This document shows, one piece after another, positions 9,173 through 17,784 of a stretch of 64,000 nt of DNA. The position numbers and the translations under genes are program-made. Source of the stretch: Pseudomonas putida (GTDB lineage Bacteria; Pseudomonadota; Gammaproteobacteria; Pseudomonadales; Pseudomonadaceae). Location: assembly GCF_028682455.1 (NCBI RefSeq), contig NZ_JANHLD010000001.1:1652001-1716000 (forward strand). Direction: 5' to 3'. The notes beneath the pieces are model-generated. The model saw only the letters and a list, made by a program, of their open reading frames with translations, was not told the DNA's origin and searched no databases. Each line of letters begins with the position of its first letter. The stretch's first letter is position 1.

Positions 9173-10507
9173 TCAGAAGATGTTCAGCGGGTAGTCGACG
9201 ATCACCCGGTACTCGTCGACGTCGTTGTCGATCTGCGAGTAACCCTGGCTGCCGCGATGGCTGGCCCAGCGCAACAACACCGAGAGGTCTTTCAGGCTGC
9301 CTTCCTGGAACACGTACTGCACATCGAAGTCACGCTCCCAGTGTTGGGCGTTCTTGCCCTCGGGGTTGTACCAGTGCTCGCCGTAGCCGACGCTGTTGGG
9401 GTCGACCTTGGTCAGGTCCAGCTCGCCGCGCGAGTAGGAGACCACCGACGTCAGGCCCGGAATGCCCTGGCCGGCAAAGTCGTAGGCGTACTTGAGTTTC
9501 CACGAGCGCTCGTTCGGGCCGTTGAAGTCCGAGTACATCTGCGAGTTGTCGAGGAAAACGCTGTCACCCTGGTTGATGTAGTCGAACGGGGTGTTGCCAT
9601 TGACCCGCTGGTACACCGCGGTGAGGCTGTTGTAGCCGACGTTGACGGTGAAGTGCAGGCTGTAGGTGTTGTTGTCGATGTGGCCCAGCAGCGCCTGGCC
9701 GGTGTCCTGGGTGTGGTAGTAGTGCAGGCCCGGGTTCAGGCTCACCAGATCGCTCACCTGCCAGGTGTAGTCGAGGTCGAAGTAGTACTGGTTCCAGATG
9801 TCCTTGAGCTCGGCGGCGTACAGGCTCGAGGTCAGGTTCGGCACGCCGCTCCAGGCCATGCCGGCCCAGTTCAGGTGACGGCTTTCGCGGTCGTCCGGCA
9901 GGGCGCCGTAGAAGGTGTCGATGCGGCGATGGCCGCTCTGGTTGTAAGGCTTGGTGAAGCTGGCCTGGCCGGCTTCGAGCATCAGGCCGTCGAAGCTGTT
10001 GTTGGTCAGGCTGACGCCGCGAAAGGTCTGCGGCAGCATGCGCGACTCGCCACCGGCGATCACCGGGTTGGTCAGGAACAGGTCACCGGCCTTGAGCTCG
10101 GTGTCGAATGCCTTGAGCTTGACCGCAGCGCCCGCGGTTGAAAACGCATCGGGCGCCTTGCCCGGCTCGCCATCGCCCTGGGTGTTGATCGGCAGGATGC
10201 TGGAGCCGGAGGTGCCGGCGCCGCCATCGAGCTTCAGGCCGAGCATGGCGTGGGCGTCGAAGCCGAACCCGACCGTGCCCAGGGTGTAGCCGGACTCGAA
10301 CTTGCCGAGAAAACCCTGGCCCCATTCCCGATTGTCATTCACGCCACGGTTCAACTGATTGCGGTTGAGGTAGTAGTTGCGCGCGTGCACGTTCAGGCTC
10401 GACCCTTCGATAAAGCCTTCGGCCTGTTCCTCGTTGGCCTGGGCGTTGAAGGGGATCGTTGCAGTCAATGCAACGAACAGGGGGGTGAAGCGTAAAGCAG
10501 TGTTCAC
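9173..10507 (-). CDS. OprD-family outer membrane porin
   Basis: Substrate-selective outer-membrane channel of the OprD/OpdK type, 444 aa. It has a signal peptide (about 1-24, cleaved after AQA) and starts its barrel with [19 protein letters not shown], a hallmark of the family. The end is [14 protein letters not shown] with a terminal Phe, as expected for a beta-barrel protein. The start is GTG 10507 with AAGGAG upstream. No catabolic operon is attached, so the substrate cannot be inferred; related porins carry amino acids or aromatic acids. It appears to be a single-gene unit, with a 207-bp gap to the next gene that holds a terminator. Confidence 0.92.
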   Translation of the reverse strand: MNTALRFTPLFVALTATIPFNAQANEEQAEGFIEGSSLNVHARNYYLNRNQLNRGVNDNREWGQGFLGKFESGYTLGTVGFGFDAHAMLGLKLDGGAGTSGSSILPINTQGDGEPGKAPDAFSTAGAAVKLKAFDTELKAGDLFLTNPVIAGGESRMLPQTFRGVSLTNNSFDGLMLEAGQASFTKPYNQSGHRRIDTFYGALPDDRESRHLNWAGMAWSGVPNLTSSLYAAELKDIWNQYYFDLDYTWQVSDLVSLNPGLHYYHTQDTGQALLGHIDNNTYSLHFTVNVGYNSLTAVYQRVNGNTPFDYINQGDSVFLDNSQMYSDFNGPNERSWKLKYAYDFAGQGIPGLTSVVSYSRGELDLTKVDPNSVGYGEHWYNPEGKNAQHWERDFDVQYVFQEGSLKDLSVLLRWASHRGSQGYSQIDNDVDEYRVIVDYPLNIF

Positions 10508-10609
10508 CGGTGTGGACTCCTTGAGGTGAAGTTAAAGCAATTCTTATTGTGCGAAAAACGATCTTGTCATGAACGGATTGGCCAGCTCGCTGGCACTTTT
10601 CGACACGCC

Positions 10610-10640
10610 AAAAAAAAGCCGCTGACAGGCAGCGGCTTTG
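10610..10640 (-). terminator. Rho-independent terminator for the small secreted protein gene
   Basis: A 10-bp perfect stem (AAAGCCGCTG paired with CAGCGGCTTT, loop ACAGG) has a run of eight A on its left, which reads as a U-tract on the minus strand. It lies about 75 bases past the stop of the gene ending at 10715, and insulates the OprD gene from it. Confidence 0.88.
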
Positions 10641-10714
10641 AAAGACAACCGCACGGGCGCTCAAGTCACCTGTGCGGACATCTAGGGAGTAGACGGATGA
10701 AGCGGGGGGGGCGA

Positions 10715-10939
10715 TCAGCTGTCGGCAGCGTCACTCGAAGAAACCTTGGAAGCGGTCTGTTCTGCGGGCTTTGCCGATTGGCCCTGCTCGGCGGCGAAGG
10801 CCTGGCGAGCTTGATCGTGGACGGCGGCACGGGCAGCATTCTGCGCAACGAACGCCTGGGATTCTTCGGCCATGGCCAGGGGGGACAATAACAGGGAAGA
10901 CAGGGCGAATACGCTGGCAATACCCATACTGTTGGACAT
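10715..10939 (-). CDS. Small secreted Ala/Ser-rich hypothetical protein
   Basis: Unknown function. The 74-aa product starts with a clear Sec signal peptide (MSNSMGIASVFALSSLLLSP then LAMA, cleavage after AMA). This leaves a mature peptide of about 50 residues rich in Ala, Gln, Glu and Ser (AEQGQSAKPAEQTASKVSS). There are no cysteines, so a compact fold is unlikely without a partner. The start ATG 10939 is preceded by AAGAAGG at a 9-base distance. A terminator follows, and a 19-bp perfect palindrome lies 37 bases upstream. It looks like a single-gene, regulated unit with a periplasmic product. Similar small secreted proteins are common in pseudomonads but uncharacterised. Confidence 0.7.
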   Translation of the reverse strand: MSNSMGIASVFALSSLLLSPLAMAEESQAFVAQNAARAAVHDQARQAFAAEQGQSAKPAEQTASKVSSSDAADS

Positions 10940-10976
10940 TTGCAACAACCTTCTTGCGGAGCAAGTGTTAAGTAGG

Positions 10977-10995
10977 TCCGACTAAATTAGTCGGA
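10977..10995. promoter_or_regulatory. 19-bp perfect palindrome, candidate operator
   Basis: TCCGACTAAATTAGTCGGA has 9-bp perfect arms around a single central A. It lies 37 bases upstream of the start codon of the small secreted protein gene, where a repressor or activator dimer would act. It has no T-tract, so a terminator is unlikely. The cognate protein is not identifiable from the window. Confidence 0.55.
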
Positions 10996-11054
10996 AATGC
11001 CAGCGAGAAACAGTTACTTTTTCGAGAAGTACTGTTGCGTCAAAGGTAATAGTG

Positions 11055-11119
11055 GTAGGGGCGGGCCTGCGATGCGCTGTGTCTTTGGGGATGCTGTCGC
11101 GGGGCAAGCCCGCTCCTAC
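11055..11119. repeat. Inverted REP pair overlapping the sensor kinase stop codon
   Basis: A degenerate REP (GTAGGGGCGGGCCTGCGAT, 11055-11073) faces a full inverted REP (11097-11119). The TAG stop of the neighbouring sensor kinase gene is the TAG within the GTAGGAGCGGG start of the second REP. Apart from this pair and the palindrome, the gap 10940-11115 holds nothing recognisable. Confidence 0.8.
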
Positions 11120-12495
11120 CGGGGCAGCAGGATGCCGAAGGTATTGGCGCCTGCCTGGCTGCGCACGAACACGCTGCCGCCATGCATCAGGGCTATGGCC
11201 TTGACGATGGCCAGCCCCAGGCCATGGTTGCCGCCGCCGCTGGTGCGCGCGGCATCGACGCGGTAGAAGCGCTCGAACAGCATGGGCAGGTGATCCTGGT
11301 CGATTGCAGGGCCTGGGTTGCTCACGGCAATGCTGATCTGCCCGTCCTGCTGTTCGATGCGCACCTGGATGACGTGCCCGGGGGCAGTGTGCTGCACGGC
11401 GTTGTTCAGCAGGTTGATCAGGGCCCTGCGCAGGTGTGCCTTCTCGACAGGGGCCTGGGCATCGCCACTGACCTGGACTGTCACCTGGGCGTCTTCAAGG
11501 ATGTAGTCCAGGTAGTCGAGGGTCGCCGCCACTTCTTCGGCCAGCGAGCTGAGCGTCAGTGCCGTGGCCTTGCTGCCCTGGTCGGCGCTGGCCAGGAACA
11601 GCATGTCATTGATGATGGTGCGCAGGCGTTCGAGCTCCTCGAGGTTCGATTGCAGCACTTCGAAGTAGTGCTCGGCGCTCCGCCCCCGGGTCAGGGCGAC
11701 CTGGGTCTGGCCGATCAGGTTGGTCAGCGGCGAGCGCAATTCATGGGCGACGTCGGCATTGAAGGCTTCAAGGCGCGTGTAGGCCTGGTCGACCCGTTCC
11801 AGGGTGGAGTTGAAGGCACTGGCAAATTGCGCCAGCTCCGGTGGCAGGTCCGATTGCTGCAGGCGCCCGCTCAGGCGCGGCGGTGCGAGTTTCTGCGCTT
11901 CGGCCGAGAGCCTGCGCAGCGGCCACAGCCCCACCCGCGCGACCCAGTAGCCGAGCAGCGAGGCAAGGAACACCCCGAAAACGGACAAGCTGATGATCGC
12001 CACCAGCAAGGTGTGCTGGGTCTGCCAGAAGGCTTCGGTGTCGATGGCGATCAGAAAGCGCAGCGGCGGGCGATTGCCCATGGCCGGCAAGTCGCTGACC
12101 AGCACCTTGAAGGGGTAGGGACTGTCGGCCAGGCGCAGGTCGCGCATGCCCACCGGGCCTTGGGCGAAGGCGCGCACATGGTCATCGGGCTGACCGTACT
12201 CGAAGGGGCTGTGGCCGCTGACTACCCAGAAACGGATGCGCCGGTCTTCCTCGCTGAGCAGATTGAGCTTGTTGGTGATCTTGACCCAGTGCTCGCGGGT
12301 GTCATAGCGGGTAAGGGACGATTCCAGCACGCTGAAGCGCGCCTCCAGCTCAGCCGCCGGTAGCAGGTCGAGGCTGCGGTCGACCTGCTTGTACAAGGCG
12401 CTGCCGATCAACAGGAACACACCCAGCGCCACCAGGGTGAACAAGACGCTCAGGCGCAGGGCGACGGAGTTAGTCGGCACGGTTTTCCAGAACAT
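11116..12495 (-). CDS. CusS-like sensor histidine kinase
   Basis: Inner-membrane kinase of a two-component system, 459 aa if begun at ATG 12495. Membrane segments lie at about 12-33 and 163-187 and flank a periplasmic sensor of about 130 residues. A HAMP linker follows, then a HisKA H-box with His251 (DVAHELRSPLTNLIG), the N-box NLLNNAVQHTAPG, and the G-box GLGLAIVKAIALMHGGS. The layout is that of heavy-metal sensor kinases. The gene overlaps the 3' end of the response regulator by 26 bases; GTG 12480 is an alternative start. The stop codon lies in a REP. The signal is not evident: the partner pump is of the drug (HAE1) type rather than the metal type. Confidence 0.9.
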   Translation of the reverse strand: MFWKTVPTNSVALRLSVLFTLVALGVFLLIGSALYKQVDRSLDLLPAAELEARFSVLESSLTRYDTREHWVKITNKLNLLSEEDRRIRFWVVSGHSPFEYGQPDDHVRAFAQGPVGMRDLRLADSPYPFKVLVSDLPAMGNRPPLRFLIAIDTEAFWQTQHTLLVAIISLSVFGVFLASLLGYWVARVGLWPLRRLSAEAQKLAPPRLSGRLQQSDLPPELAQFASAFNSTLERVDQAYTRLEAFNADVAHELRSPLTNLIGQTQVALTRGRSAEHYFEVLQSNLEELERLRTIINDMLFLASADQGSKATALTLSSLAEEVAATLDYLDYILEDAQVTVQVSGDAQAPVEKAHLRRALINLLNNAVQHTAPGHVIQVRIEQQDGQISIAVSNPGPAIDQDHLPMLFERFYRVDAARTSGGGNHGLGLAIVKAIALMHGGSVFVRSQAGANTFGILLPR

Positions 12496-13144
12496 AGCCC
12501 ATGCCTCGGATGGTGTGCAGCAGCTTGGTTTCAAAGGGCCCGTCGAGCTTGGCCCGCAATCGCTTGATCGCGACTTCCACGACATTGGCGTCGCTGTCGA
12601 AATTGATATCCCAGACCAGCTCGGCGATGGCCGTCTTGGAGAGGATCTCGCCATGACGGCGGGCCAGCACGCTGAGCAGCGAGAACTCCTTGGCGGTCAG
12701 GTCCAGGCGCTGGCCGGCGCGGCTGGCCTTGCGGCTGAGCAGGTCGACCCAGAGATCGGCGACCTGGATCTGCACCGGTTCCTGGTTGCCGGTGCGACGG
12801 GTCAGGGCCTGCAGGCGAGCGACCAGTTCAAGGAAGGAAAACGGTTTGCCCAAATAGTCGTCGGCCCCCTCACGCAGGCCGTGGATGCGGTCCTCCACGC
12901 GTTCGCGGGCGGTGAGCATGATCACCGGCGTCTGCTTGCGCGCCCGCAGGGCACGCAAGACGCCATAGCCGTCCAGGCCCGGAAGCATGACGTCGAGCAC
13001 GATCACTGCGTAGTCGCCTTCAAGGGCCAGGTGCAGGCCGTCGATACCGTCGCGGGCCAGGTCCACGGTAAAGCCTTGTTCGGTGAGCCCGCGATGCAGG
13101 TAGTCAGCGGTCTTTTCTTCGTCTTCGATAATCAGCACACGCAT
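12470..13144 (-). CDS. CusR-like OmpR-family response regulator
   Basis: DNA-binding partner of the adjacent kinase, 224 aa. The receiver domain has acidic residues in IIEDEEKT and phospho-acceptor Asp51 in VLDVMLPGLDGYG. The C-terminal winged helix ends in LLHTIRGMGYVLENR, characteristic of the OmpR/PhoB family. ATG 13144 lies 9 bases after the RND pump stop, and the ribosome site TGAGG overlaps that stop codon, indicating coupled translation. It is therefore co-transcribed downstream of the adaptor and pump genes and probably regulates its own operon from the 17.4-kb promoter region. Confidence 0.93.
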   Translation of the reverse strand: MRVLIIEDEEKTADYLHRGLTEQGFTVDLARDGIDGLHLALEGDYAVIVLDVMLPGLDGYGVLRALRARKQTPVIMLTARERVEDRIHGLREGADDYLGKPFSFLELVARLQALTRRTGNQEPVQIQVADLWVDLLSRKASRAGQRLDLTAKEFSLLSVLARRHGEILSKTAIAELVWDINFDSDANVVEVAIKRLRAKLDGPFETKLLHTIRGMGYVLENRAD

Positions 13145-13153
13145 GATCGGACC

Positions 13154-16100
13154 TCAACTGGCAGTGGGCTGCGCCTGGCCCTGGGGCGCCTGGCGCCGGT
13201 GGAACAGGCGCTCCAGGGCCAAGTATATGATCGGTGTGGTGAACAGCGTCAGCGCCTGGCTCACCAGAAGGCCGCCCACCACGGCGACACCCAGGGGCTG
13301 GCGCAGTTCGGCGCCGGCCCCGACGCCGAACATCAACGGCACGGCGCCCAGCAAGGCAGCCAGGGTGGTCATCATGATCGGCCTGAAGCGCGTCAGGCAG
13401 GCCTGGTGGATCGCCTGTTCGGGGCTCATGCCCAGGGTGCGCTGGGCATCGAGGGCGAAGTCGATGAGCAGGATGCCGTTCTTCTTGACGATACCAATCA
13501 ACAGCACGATGCCGATCAGGCCCATGATGCTGAAGTCCTGGCCGCTGAGCCACAGCAGCGCCAGGGCACCGAGCCCGGCCGAGGGCAGGGTGGAGATAAT
13601 GGTCAGCGGATGGACGAAGCTCTCGTAGAGCACACCGAGGATGATGTACACCGCCACCAGCGCGGCAAGGATCAGCCAGGGCTGGCTCGACAGCGAACTC
13701 TGGAAGGCCTGGGCCGCGCCCTGGAAGTTGCCGATGATCGAATCGGGCATGCCCAGTTCACGCTGGGTGCGTTCGAGGATCTGCACCGCATCGCCCAGGG
13801 CCACGCCCGACGCCAGGTTGAACGACAGGTTGGCCGCCGGGAACAGGCCGTCGTGGGAAATCGACAGCGGCCCGGTGCTGGGTGGTGCGACCTTGGCCAG
13901 CACCGACAGCGGGACCATCTCGCCGGTCAGCGGCGAGCGCAGGTAGAAGTAATTGAGGCTTTCGGCCTTGCCGCGCTGTCGGGCGTCGAGTTCGAGGATC
14001 ACCTTGTACTGGTTGGTCTCGGTCTGGAATTCGCTGATCTGCCGTTGGCCGAAGGCGTCGTAGAGCGCCTGGTCGACATCGGCAGTGGTCAGGCCGAAGC
14101 GCGCGGCGGCGCGGCGGTCGATGTCGATGCGGGTAACGCTGGCACCCAGTTGCAGGTCGTTGGACAGGTCGCGGAACGCCGGGTTGGCTTTCAGGCGCTC
14201 GGTCAGGCGTTGGGTCCACAGGTTCAGCGCTGCGCCGTCGTTGCTCTTGAGCACGTACTGGTACTGGCTGCGGCTGGGGCCGGAACTCAGGTTGATGTCC
14301 TGGCCGGCACGCAGGTACAGCACCACGCCAGGCACCTTGGCCAGTTTCGGACGCAGGCGGTCGATGAATTCGCTGGCCGACACATCGCGCTCGCCCCGGT
14401 CCTTGAGGGCGATCCAGAAGCGGCCGTTGGCGATGGTCTGGTTACTGCCGGTCACCCCCACGGCATGGGAGAAGGCGCGTACCGCAGGGTCGGCCTCGAT
14501 CACCTTGGCCAGGGCCTGGTGTTTCTTGATCATGTCCGGGTAGGAAATATCTGCAGCCGCCTCGCTGGTGCCGAGCACAAAGCCGGTGTCCTGGACCGGG
14601 AAGAAGCCCTTGGGGATCAGCACATAGCCGACGACAGCCAGGGCCAGGGTGATACCGAAGATGCCCAGCATCAGCCGCTGATGGGCCAGGGCCTTGACCA
14701 GCCCCCGTTCGTACCAGGCCAGCAGGCGATCGCCGAAGGTGATCCGCTGCTCGCCGCTGTGCTCGGGGCGGCGCATGAACAGGGCGCAGAGGGTCGGTGC
14801 CAGGGTCAGCGAGACCACCACCGAGATCAGGATGGTCGAGGTGGCGGTGAGGGCGAATTCCTTGAACAAGCGACCCACCACGCCACCCATGAACAGCAGC
14901 GGAATGAACGCCGCCACCAGCGAGAAGCTGATCGACACCACGGTGAAGCCGATTTCCCCGGAGCCCTTGATCGCGGCCTCGCGCATGCTGTCACCGGCTT
15001 CCAGGTGCCGGTGGATGTTCTCCACCACCACGATCGCATCATCGACCACGAAGCCCACGGCGATCACGATGGCCACCAGGGTCAGGTTGTTGAGGCTGAA
15101 ACCGAACAGGTACATCAGGGCGAAGCTGGCCGTCAGTGAGACGCCCAGCACACTGGAGACGATCAGCGTCGCCGACCACTGGCGCAAAAACAGCGCCATC
15201 ACCCCGATCACCAGGGCCACGGCGATCATCAAGGTGATCTCCACCTCGTGCAGCGAGGCGCGGATGGTCTGGGTGCGGTCATTGAGCACCGACACCTGCA
15301 CCGCGGCCGGGAGCATCTGCTCCAGGCCCGGCAGGGCATCCATGACGCGGTCGACGGTATCGACGATATTCGCCCCGGGCTGGCGGAACACCACCAGGTT
15401 CAGGCCCTGCTGCTCGCCGGACCAGGCTTTGACATAGGCGTTCTCGGCGCCATCGATCACCTTGGCGACATCCTTGAGGTGCACCGGGGCGCCGTCGCGG
15501 TACGAAACGATCAGTTGGGCGTATTGCTCGGGGTGAAACAGCTGGTCGTTGGTGGCGATGGTGGAGACGCTGTTCTCGCCATACAGCGCACCCTTGGCCA
15601 GGTTCAGGCTGGTCTGCTGGATGGCCTGGCGCAGGTCGGCGAGGGTCAGGCCGAGGGCGGCGAGCTTTTCTGGCTGGGCCTGTACGCGGATCGCCGGGCG
15701 CAACTGGCCTGTGATGTTGATCAGGCCCACCCCGTCGATCTGGCTCAGCTGGCGGGCCAGCAGGGTTTCGGCATAGTCGCTCAGCTCGTTGGCCGGCATC
15801 TGTGCGGAACTGACCGTGAGGATCAGCACCGGGCTGTCGGCCGGGTTGACCTTGCGCCAGGTCGGCGGGCTGGGCATGTCCTGGGGTAGGCGGGCGGTAG
15901 CGGTGTTGATCGCCGCCTGGACTTCCTGGGCGGCGGTGTCGATGCTTTTTTCCAGGCTGAATTGCAGGATCAGGTTGGTCGAGCCGAGGGCACTGCTGGA
16001 GGTCATCTGGGTCATGCCCGGAATGGCGCTGAACTGCACCTCAAGGGGCGTTGCCACCGAGGAAGCCATGGTTTCCGGGCTGGCGCCGGGCAGTTGCGCG

Positions 16101-16255
16101 GTCACCTGGATGGTCGGGAAGTCGGCTTCCGGCAGGGGCGCGACCGGCAGGCGCGGAAAGGCGATCACCCCGAGCAGTACCAGGGCGAAGGTCAACAGCA
16201 AGGTGGCGACCGGGCGGTCGATGCACCAGGCCGAAATCGAACCCCGGGCCTTCAT
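13154..16255 (-). CDS. RND multidrug efflux permease, HAE1/MdtC-like
   Basis: Proton-driven inner-membrane pump subunit, 1033 aa. It starts with ISAWCIDRPVATLLLTFALV and LPEADFPTIQVTAQLPGASP, as in MdtB/MdtC/MuxC proteins. The proton-relay pair is in VGFVVDDAIVVVENI in membrane segment 4 (about residue 405). Two large periplasmic loops and twelve predicted membrane segments fit the family. Its ATG overlaps the adaptor stop by 4 bases. Only one RND gene is present, unlike mdtBC or muxBC, and no outer-membrane channel gene is adjacent, so it probably borrows one. It is not of the heavy-metal (CzcA) class by sequence, although the attached regulators resemble metal sensors. The substrate is unknown. 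Confidence 0.93.
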   Translation of the reverse strand: MKARGSISAWCIDRPVATLLLTFALVLLGVIAFPRLPVAPLPEADFPTIQVTAQLPGASPETMASSVATPLEVQFSAIPGMTQMTSSSALGSTNLILQFSLEKSIDTAAQEVQAAINTATARLPQDMPSPPTWRKVNPADSPVLILTVSSAQMPANELSDYAETLLARQLSQIDGVGLINITGQLRPAIRVQAQPEKLAALGLTLADLRQAIQQTSLNLAKGALYGENSVSTIATNDQLFHPEQYAQLIVSYRDGAPVHLKDVAKVIDGAENAYVKAWSGEQQGLNLVVFRQPGANIVDTVDRVMDALPGLEQMLPAAVQVSVLNDRTQTIRASLHEVEITLMIAVALVIGVMALFLRQWSATLIVSSVLGVSLTASFALMYLFGFSLNNLTLVAIVIAVGFVVDDAIVVVENIHRHLEAGDSMREAAIKGSGEIGFTVVSISFSLVAAFIPLLFMGGVVGRLFKEFALTATSTILISVVVSLTLAPTLCALFMRRPEHSGEQRITFGDRLLAWYERGLVKALAHQRLMLGIFGITLALAVVGYVLIPKGFFPVQDTGFVLGTSEAAADISYPDMIKKHQALAKVIEADPAVRAFSHAVGVTGSNQTIANGRFWIALKDRGERDVSASEFIDRLRPKLAKVPGVVLYLRAGQDINLSSGPSRSQYQYVLKSNDGAALNLWTQRLTERLKANPAFRDLSNDLQLGASVTRIDIDRRAAARFGLTTADVDQALYDAFGQRQISEFQTETNQYKVILELDARQRGKAESLNYFYLRSPLTGEMVPLSVLAKVAPPSTGPLSISHDGLFPAANLSFNLASGVALGDAVQILERTQRELGMPDSIIGNFQGAAQAFQSSLSSQPWLILAALVAVYIILGVLYESFVHPLTIISTLPSAGLGALALLWLSGQDFSIMGLIGIVLLIGIVKKNGILLIDFALDAQRTLGMSPEQAIHQACLTRFRPIMMTTLAALLGAVPLMFGVGAGAELRQPLGVAVVGGLLVSQALTLFTTPIIYLALERLFHRRQAPQGQAQPTAS

Positions 16256-17418
16256 GGCTGCACCTGGCGTTCGGCAACGTCCTGCGGTGGCGGTGCTTCG
16301 GCGGCCACTTCGACGGTAGCACCGGGCTTGAGCCGCGACTGGCCGTCGGAGACCAGTTTGTCGCCACTGGCGACCCCGGCGACGATATTCAGCACGCTGT
16401 CCTGGTACAGCACCTTGACCGGCACGCTTTCGACCTTGTCGCCGACCACGCGGTAGACGTAGTGCCCGTCGATCCCGCGTTGCACCACCTGGGGTGGCAC
16501 CACCAGGGCTTTCTGGTCCAGGGCGGTCTGCAGCTTTAGGGTGACCAACTGGCCGGGCCAGAGGCGGGCATCGGTGTTGTCGAACTCGGCCTTGACCCGG
16601 ATGGTGCCGGTGTTGGCCGCCACCTGGTTGTCGATCAGGGTCAGCCGACCTTCTCCGAGCAGTGTGCCGCCGCTGTCGCCGTCGCCTTCCAGGTAGGCCT
16701 GGACCGCGGCGGGCGACTGCGCCTTGAGCAGCCCTTGCAGGGTCGGCAGCATGTGTTGCGGCAACGAGAACTCGACCCCGATGGGGTCGATCTGGGTGAC
16801 GCTGAACAACCCCTGGGCGTCGGCCACCCGCAGGAAGTTGCCTTCATCGACGTTGCGAATACCGACCCTGCCGGTCACCGGCGAGCGGATCTGCGTATAC
16901 GACAACTGCACCTGGGCGGCGGCGATCGCGGCTTGGTTGCCCAGTACCGTGGCTTGCAGTTGATTGAACAGGGCTTGCTGCTGGTCGAGAGTCTGGCGTG
17001 ATACGCCGTTGTCGGTACTGAGCAGCTTGTAGCGCTTGAGGTCGACCCCGGCCACCTGCAGTTGTGCCTGGCTCTGGCCCAGCTGTGCCTTGGCCTGTTC
17101 CAGGCTGGCGCGGATACCGCGATCATCGATGGTAGCCAGCAGATCGCCTTGCTTGACCCATTGCCCTTCCTTGACCAGCAGGCGGGTCAGCACCCCTTCG
17201 ACCTGCGGGCGGATCACCACGCTGTGCAGTGAAAGCACCGAGCCGATGCCGCTGACGTAGCGAGGGACATCCTGCTGCTTGACGGCGACGACGCGCACGG
17301 GAATGGCCGGGTTGTGCGCGGCTTTTTCTTCGCCCGTGCGGCCGTACAACCAAAAGGCAGCGCCTGCCAGCGCGAACAGAACGATGCAGATCACAACGGA
17401 GCGGGACTGGATACGCAT
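16252..17418 (-). CDS. RND periplasmic adaptor (membrane fusion protein)
   Basis: Links the RND pump to an outer-membrane channel. The 388-aa protein has an N-terminal membrane anchor (about 8-26), a lipoyl-like half-motif (VVIRPQVEGVLTRLLVKEGQWVKQGDLLATID), an alpha-helical hairpin around residues 100-170, and the second half TQIRSPVTGRVGIRNVDEGNFL. It closely follows the MdtA pattern. It is the first gene of the minus-strand operon adaptor-pump-regulator-kinase, with an ATGA overlap to the pump gene. The promoter should lie in the 17419-17537 stretch, where AGCATGACTGCTAACTGACA-like sequence occurs, but no site could be assigned. Confidence 0.92.
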   Translation of the reverse strand: MRIQSRSVVICIVLFALAGAAFWLYGRTGEEKAAHNPAIPVRVVAVKQQDVPRYVSGIGSVLSLHSVVIRPQVEGVLTRLLVKEGQWVKQGDLLATIDDRGIRASLEQAKAQLGQSQAQLQVAGVDLKRYKLLSTDNGVSRQTLDQQQALFNQLQATVLGNQAAIAAAQVQLSYTQIRSPVTGRVGIRNVDEGNFLRVADAQGLFSVTQIDPIGVEFSLPQHMLPTLQGLLKAQSPAAVQAYLEGDGDSGGTLLGEGRLTLIDNQVAANTGTIRVKAEFDNTDARLWPGQLVTLKLQTALDQKALVVPPQVVQRGIDGHYVYRVVGDKVESVPVKVLYQDSVLNIVAGVASGDKLVSDGQSRLKPGATVEVAAEAPPPQDVAERQVQP

Positions 17419-17537
17419 AGGTGAAATCTCAGGGCGATGCCTAGTTTATAGCCGCCCGATCGGGTCGGCAGCATGACTGCTAACTGACAGCACTGTCAGT
17501 TGGGCGATTTCAATGGCCGGCAGCCTGCACGGTTTGC

Positions 17538-17640
17538 GTGGGAGCGGATTCATCCGCGATCGGCCGCGAAGCGGTCGTCTTACGGCAGTACCCAATGGGC
17601 AATCTGTACCGGCCTCTCGCGGGGCAAGCCCGCACCTGCC
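17538..17640. repeat. REP cluster between the RND operon and the Aer gene
   Basis: A REP variant (GTGGGAGCGGATTCATCCGC, 17538-17557) followed by GGCCGCGAAGCGGTCGT is paired with an inverted full REP at 17617-17640 (core GCGGGGCAAGCCCGC). It occupies the centre of the 366-bp divergent gap 17419-17784. The remainder of that gap holds promoters and the Anr-like box. Confidence 0.75.
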
Positions 17641-17701
17641 AAGGGGTATCGACCTCGCCACTGCGCAGTTGTAAGGCGGGTGGTGGCCAATTGCCAATAT
17701 C

Positions 17702-17715
17702 CTGAGCTGGATCAA
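17702..17715 (+). promoter_or_regulatory. Anr/FNR-like box upstream of the Aer-type receptor
   Basis: CTGAGCTGGATCAA matches TTGAT-N4-ATCAA in 8 of 10 defined positions. A possible -10 element TCTAGA lies at 17735-17740, which would place the box near -40, a class II activator position. Anr control of aer genes has been reported in Pseudomonas, which supports the reading. Confidence 0.55.
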
Positions 17716-17784
17716 GGAATCAGGCAAATTTGCCTCTAGAGTCGTACGCCCTGCCGATTCTCCCAACTACAACGAGTGCCTCCG

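Noticed and set aside
11116..12654. Sensor kinase start far upstream, inside the response regulator gene
   Set aside because: It would overlap the regulator by about 185 bases and add a Ser/Pro-rich stretch unlike any kinase N-terminus.
12389..15139. Long plus-strand open frame opposite the RND pump and response regulator genes
   Set aside because: Antisense shadow of a clearly recognised RND gene in high-GC DNA; composition is Gln/His/Arg-rich without motifs.
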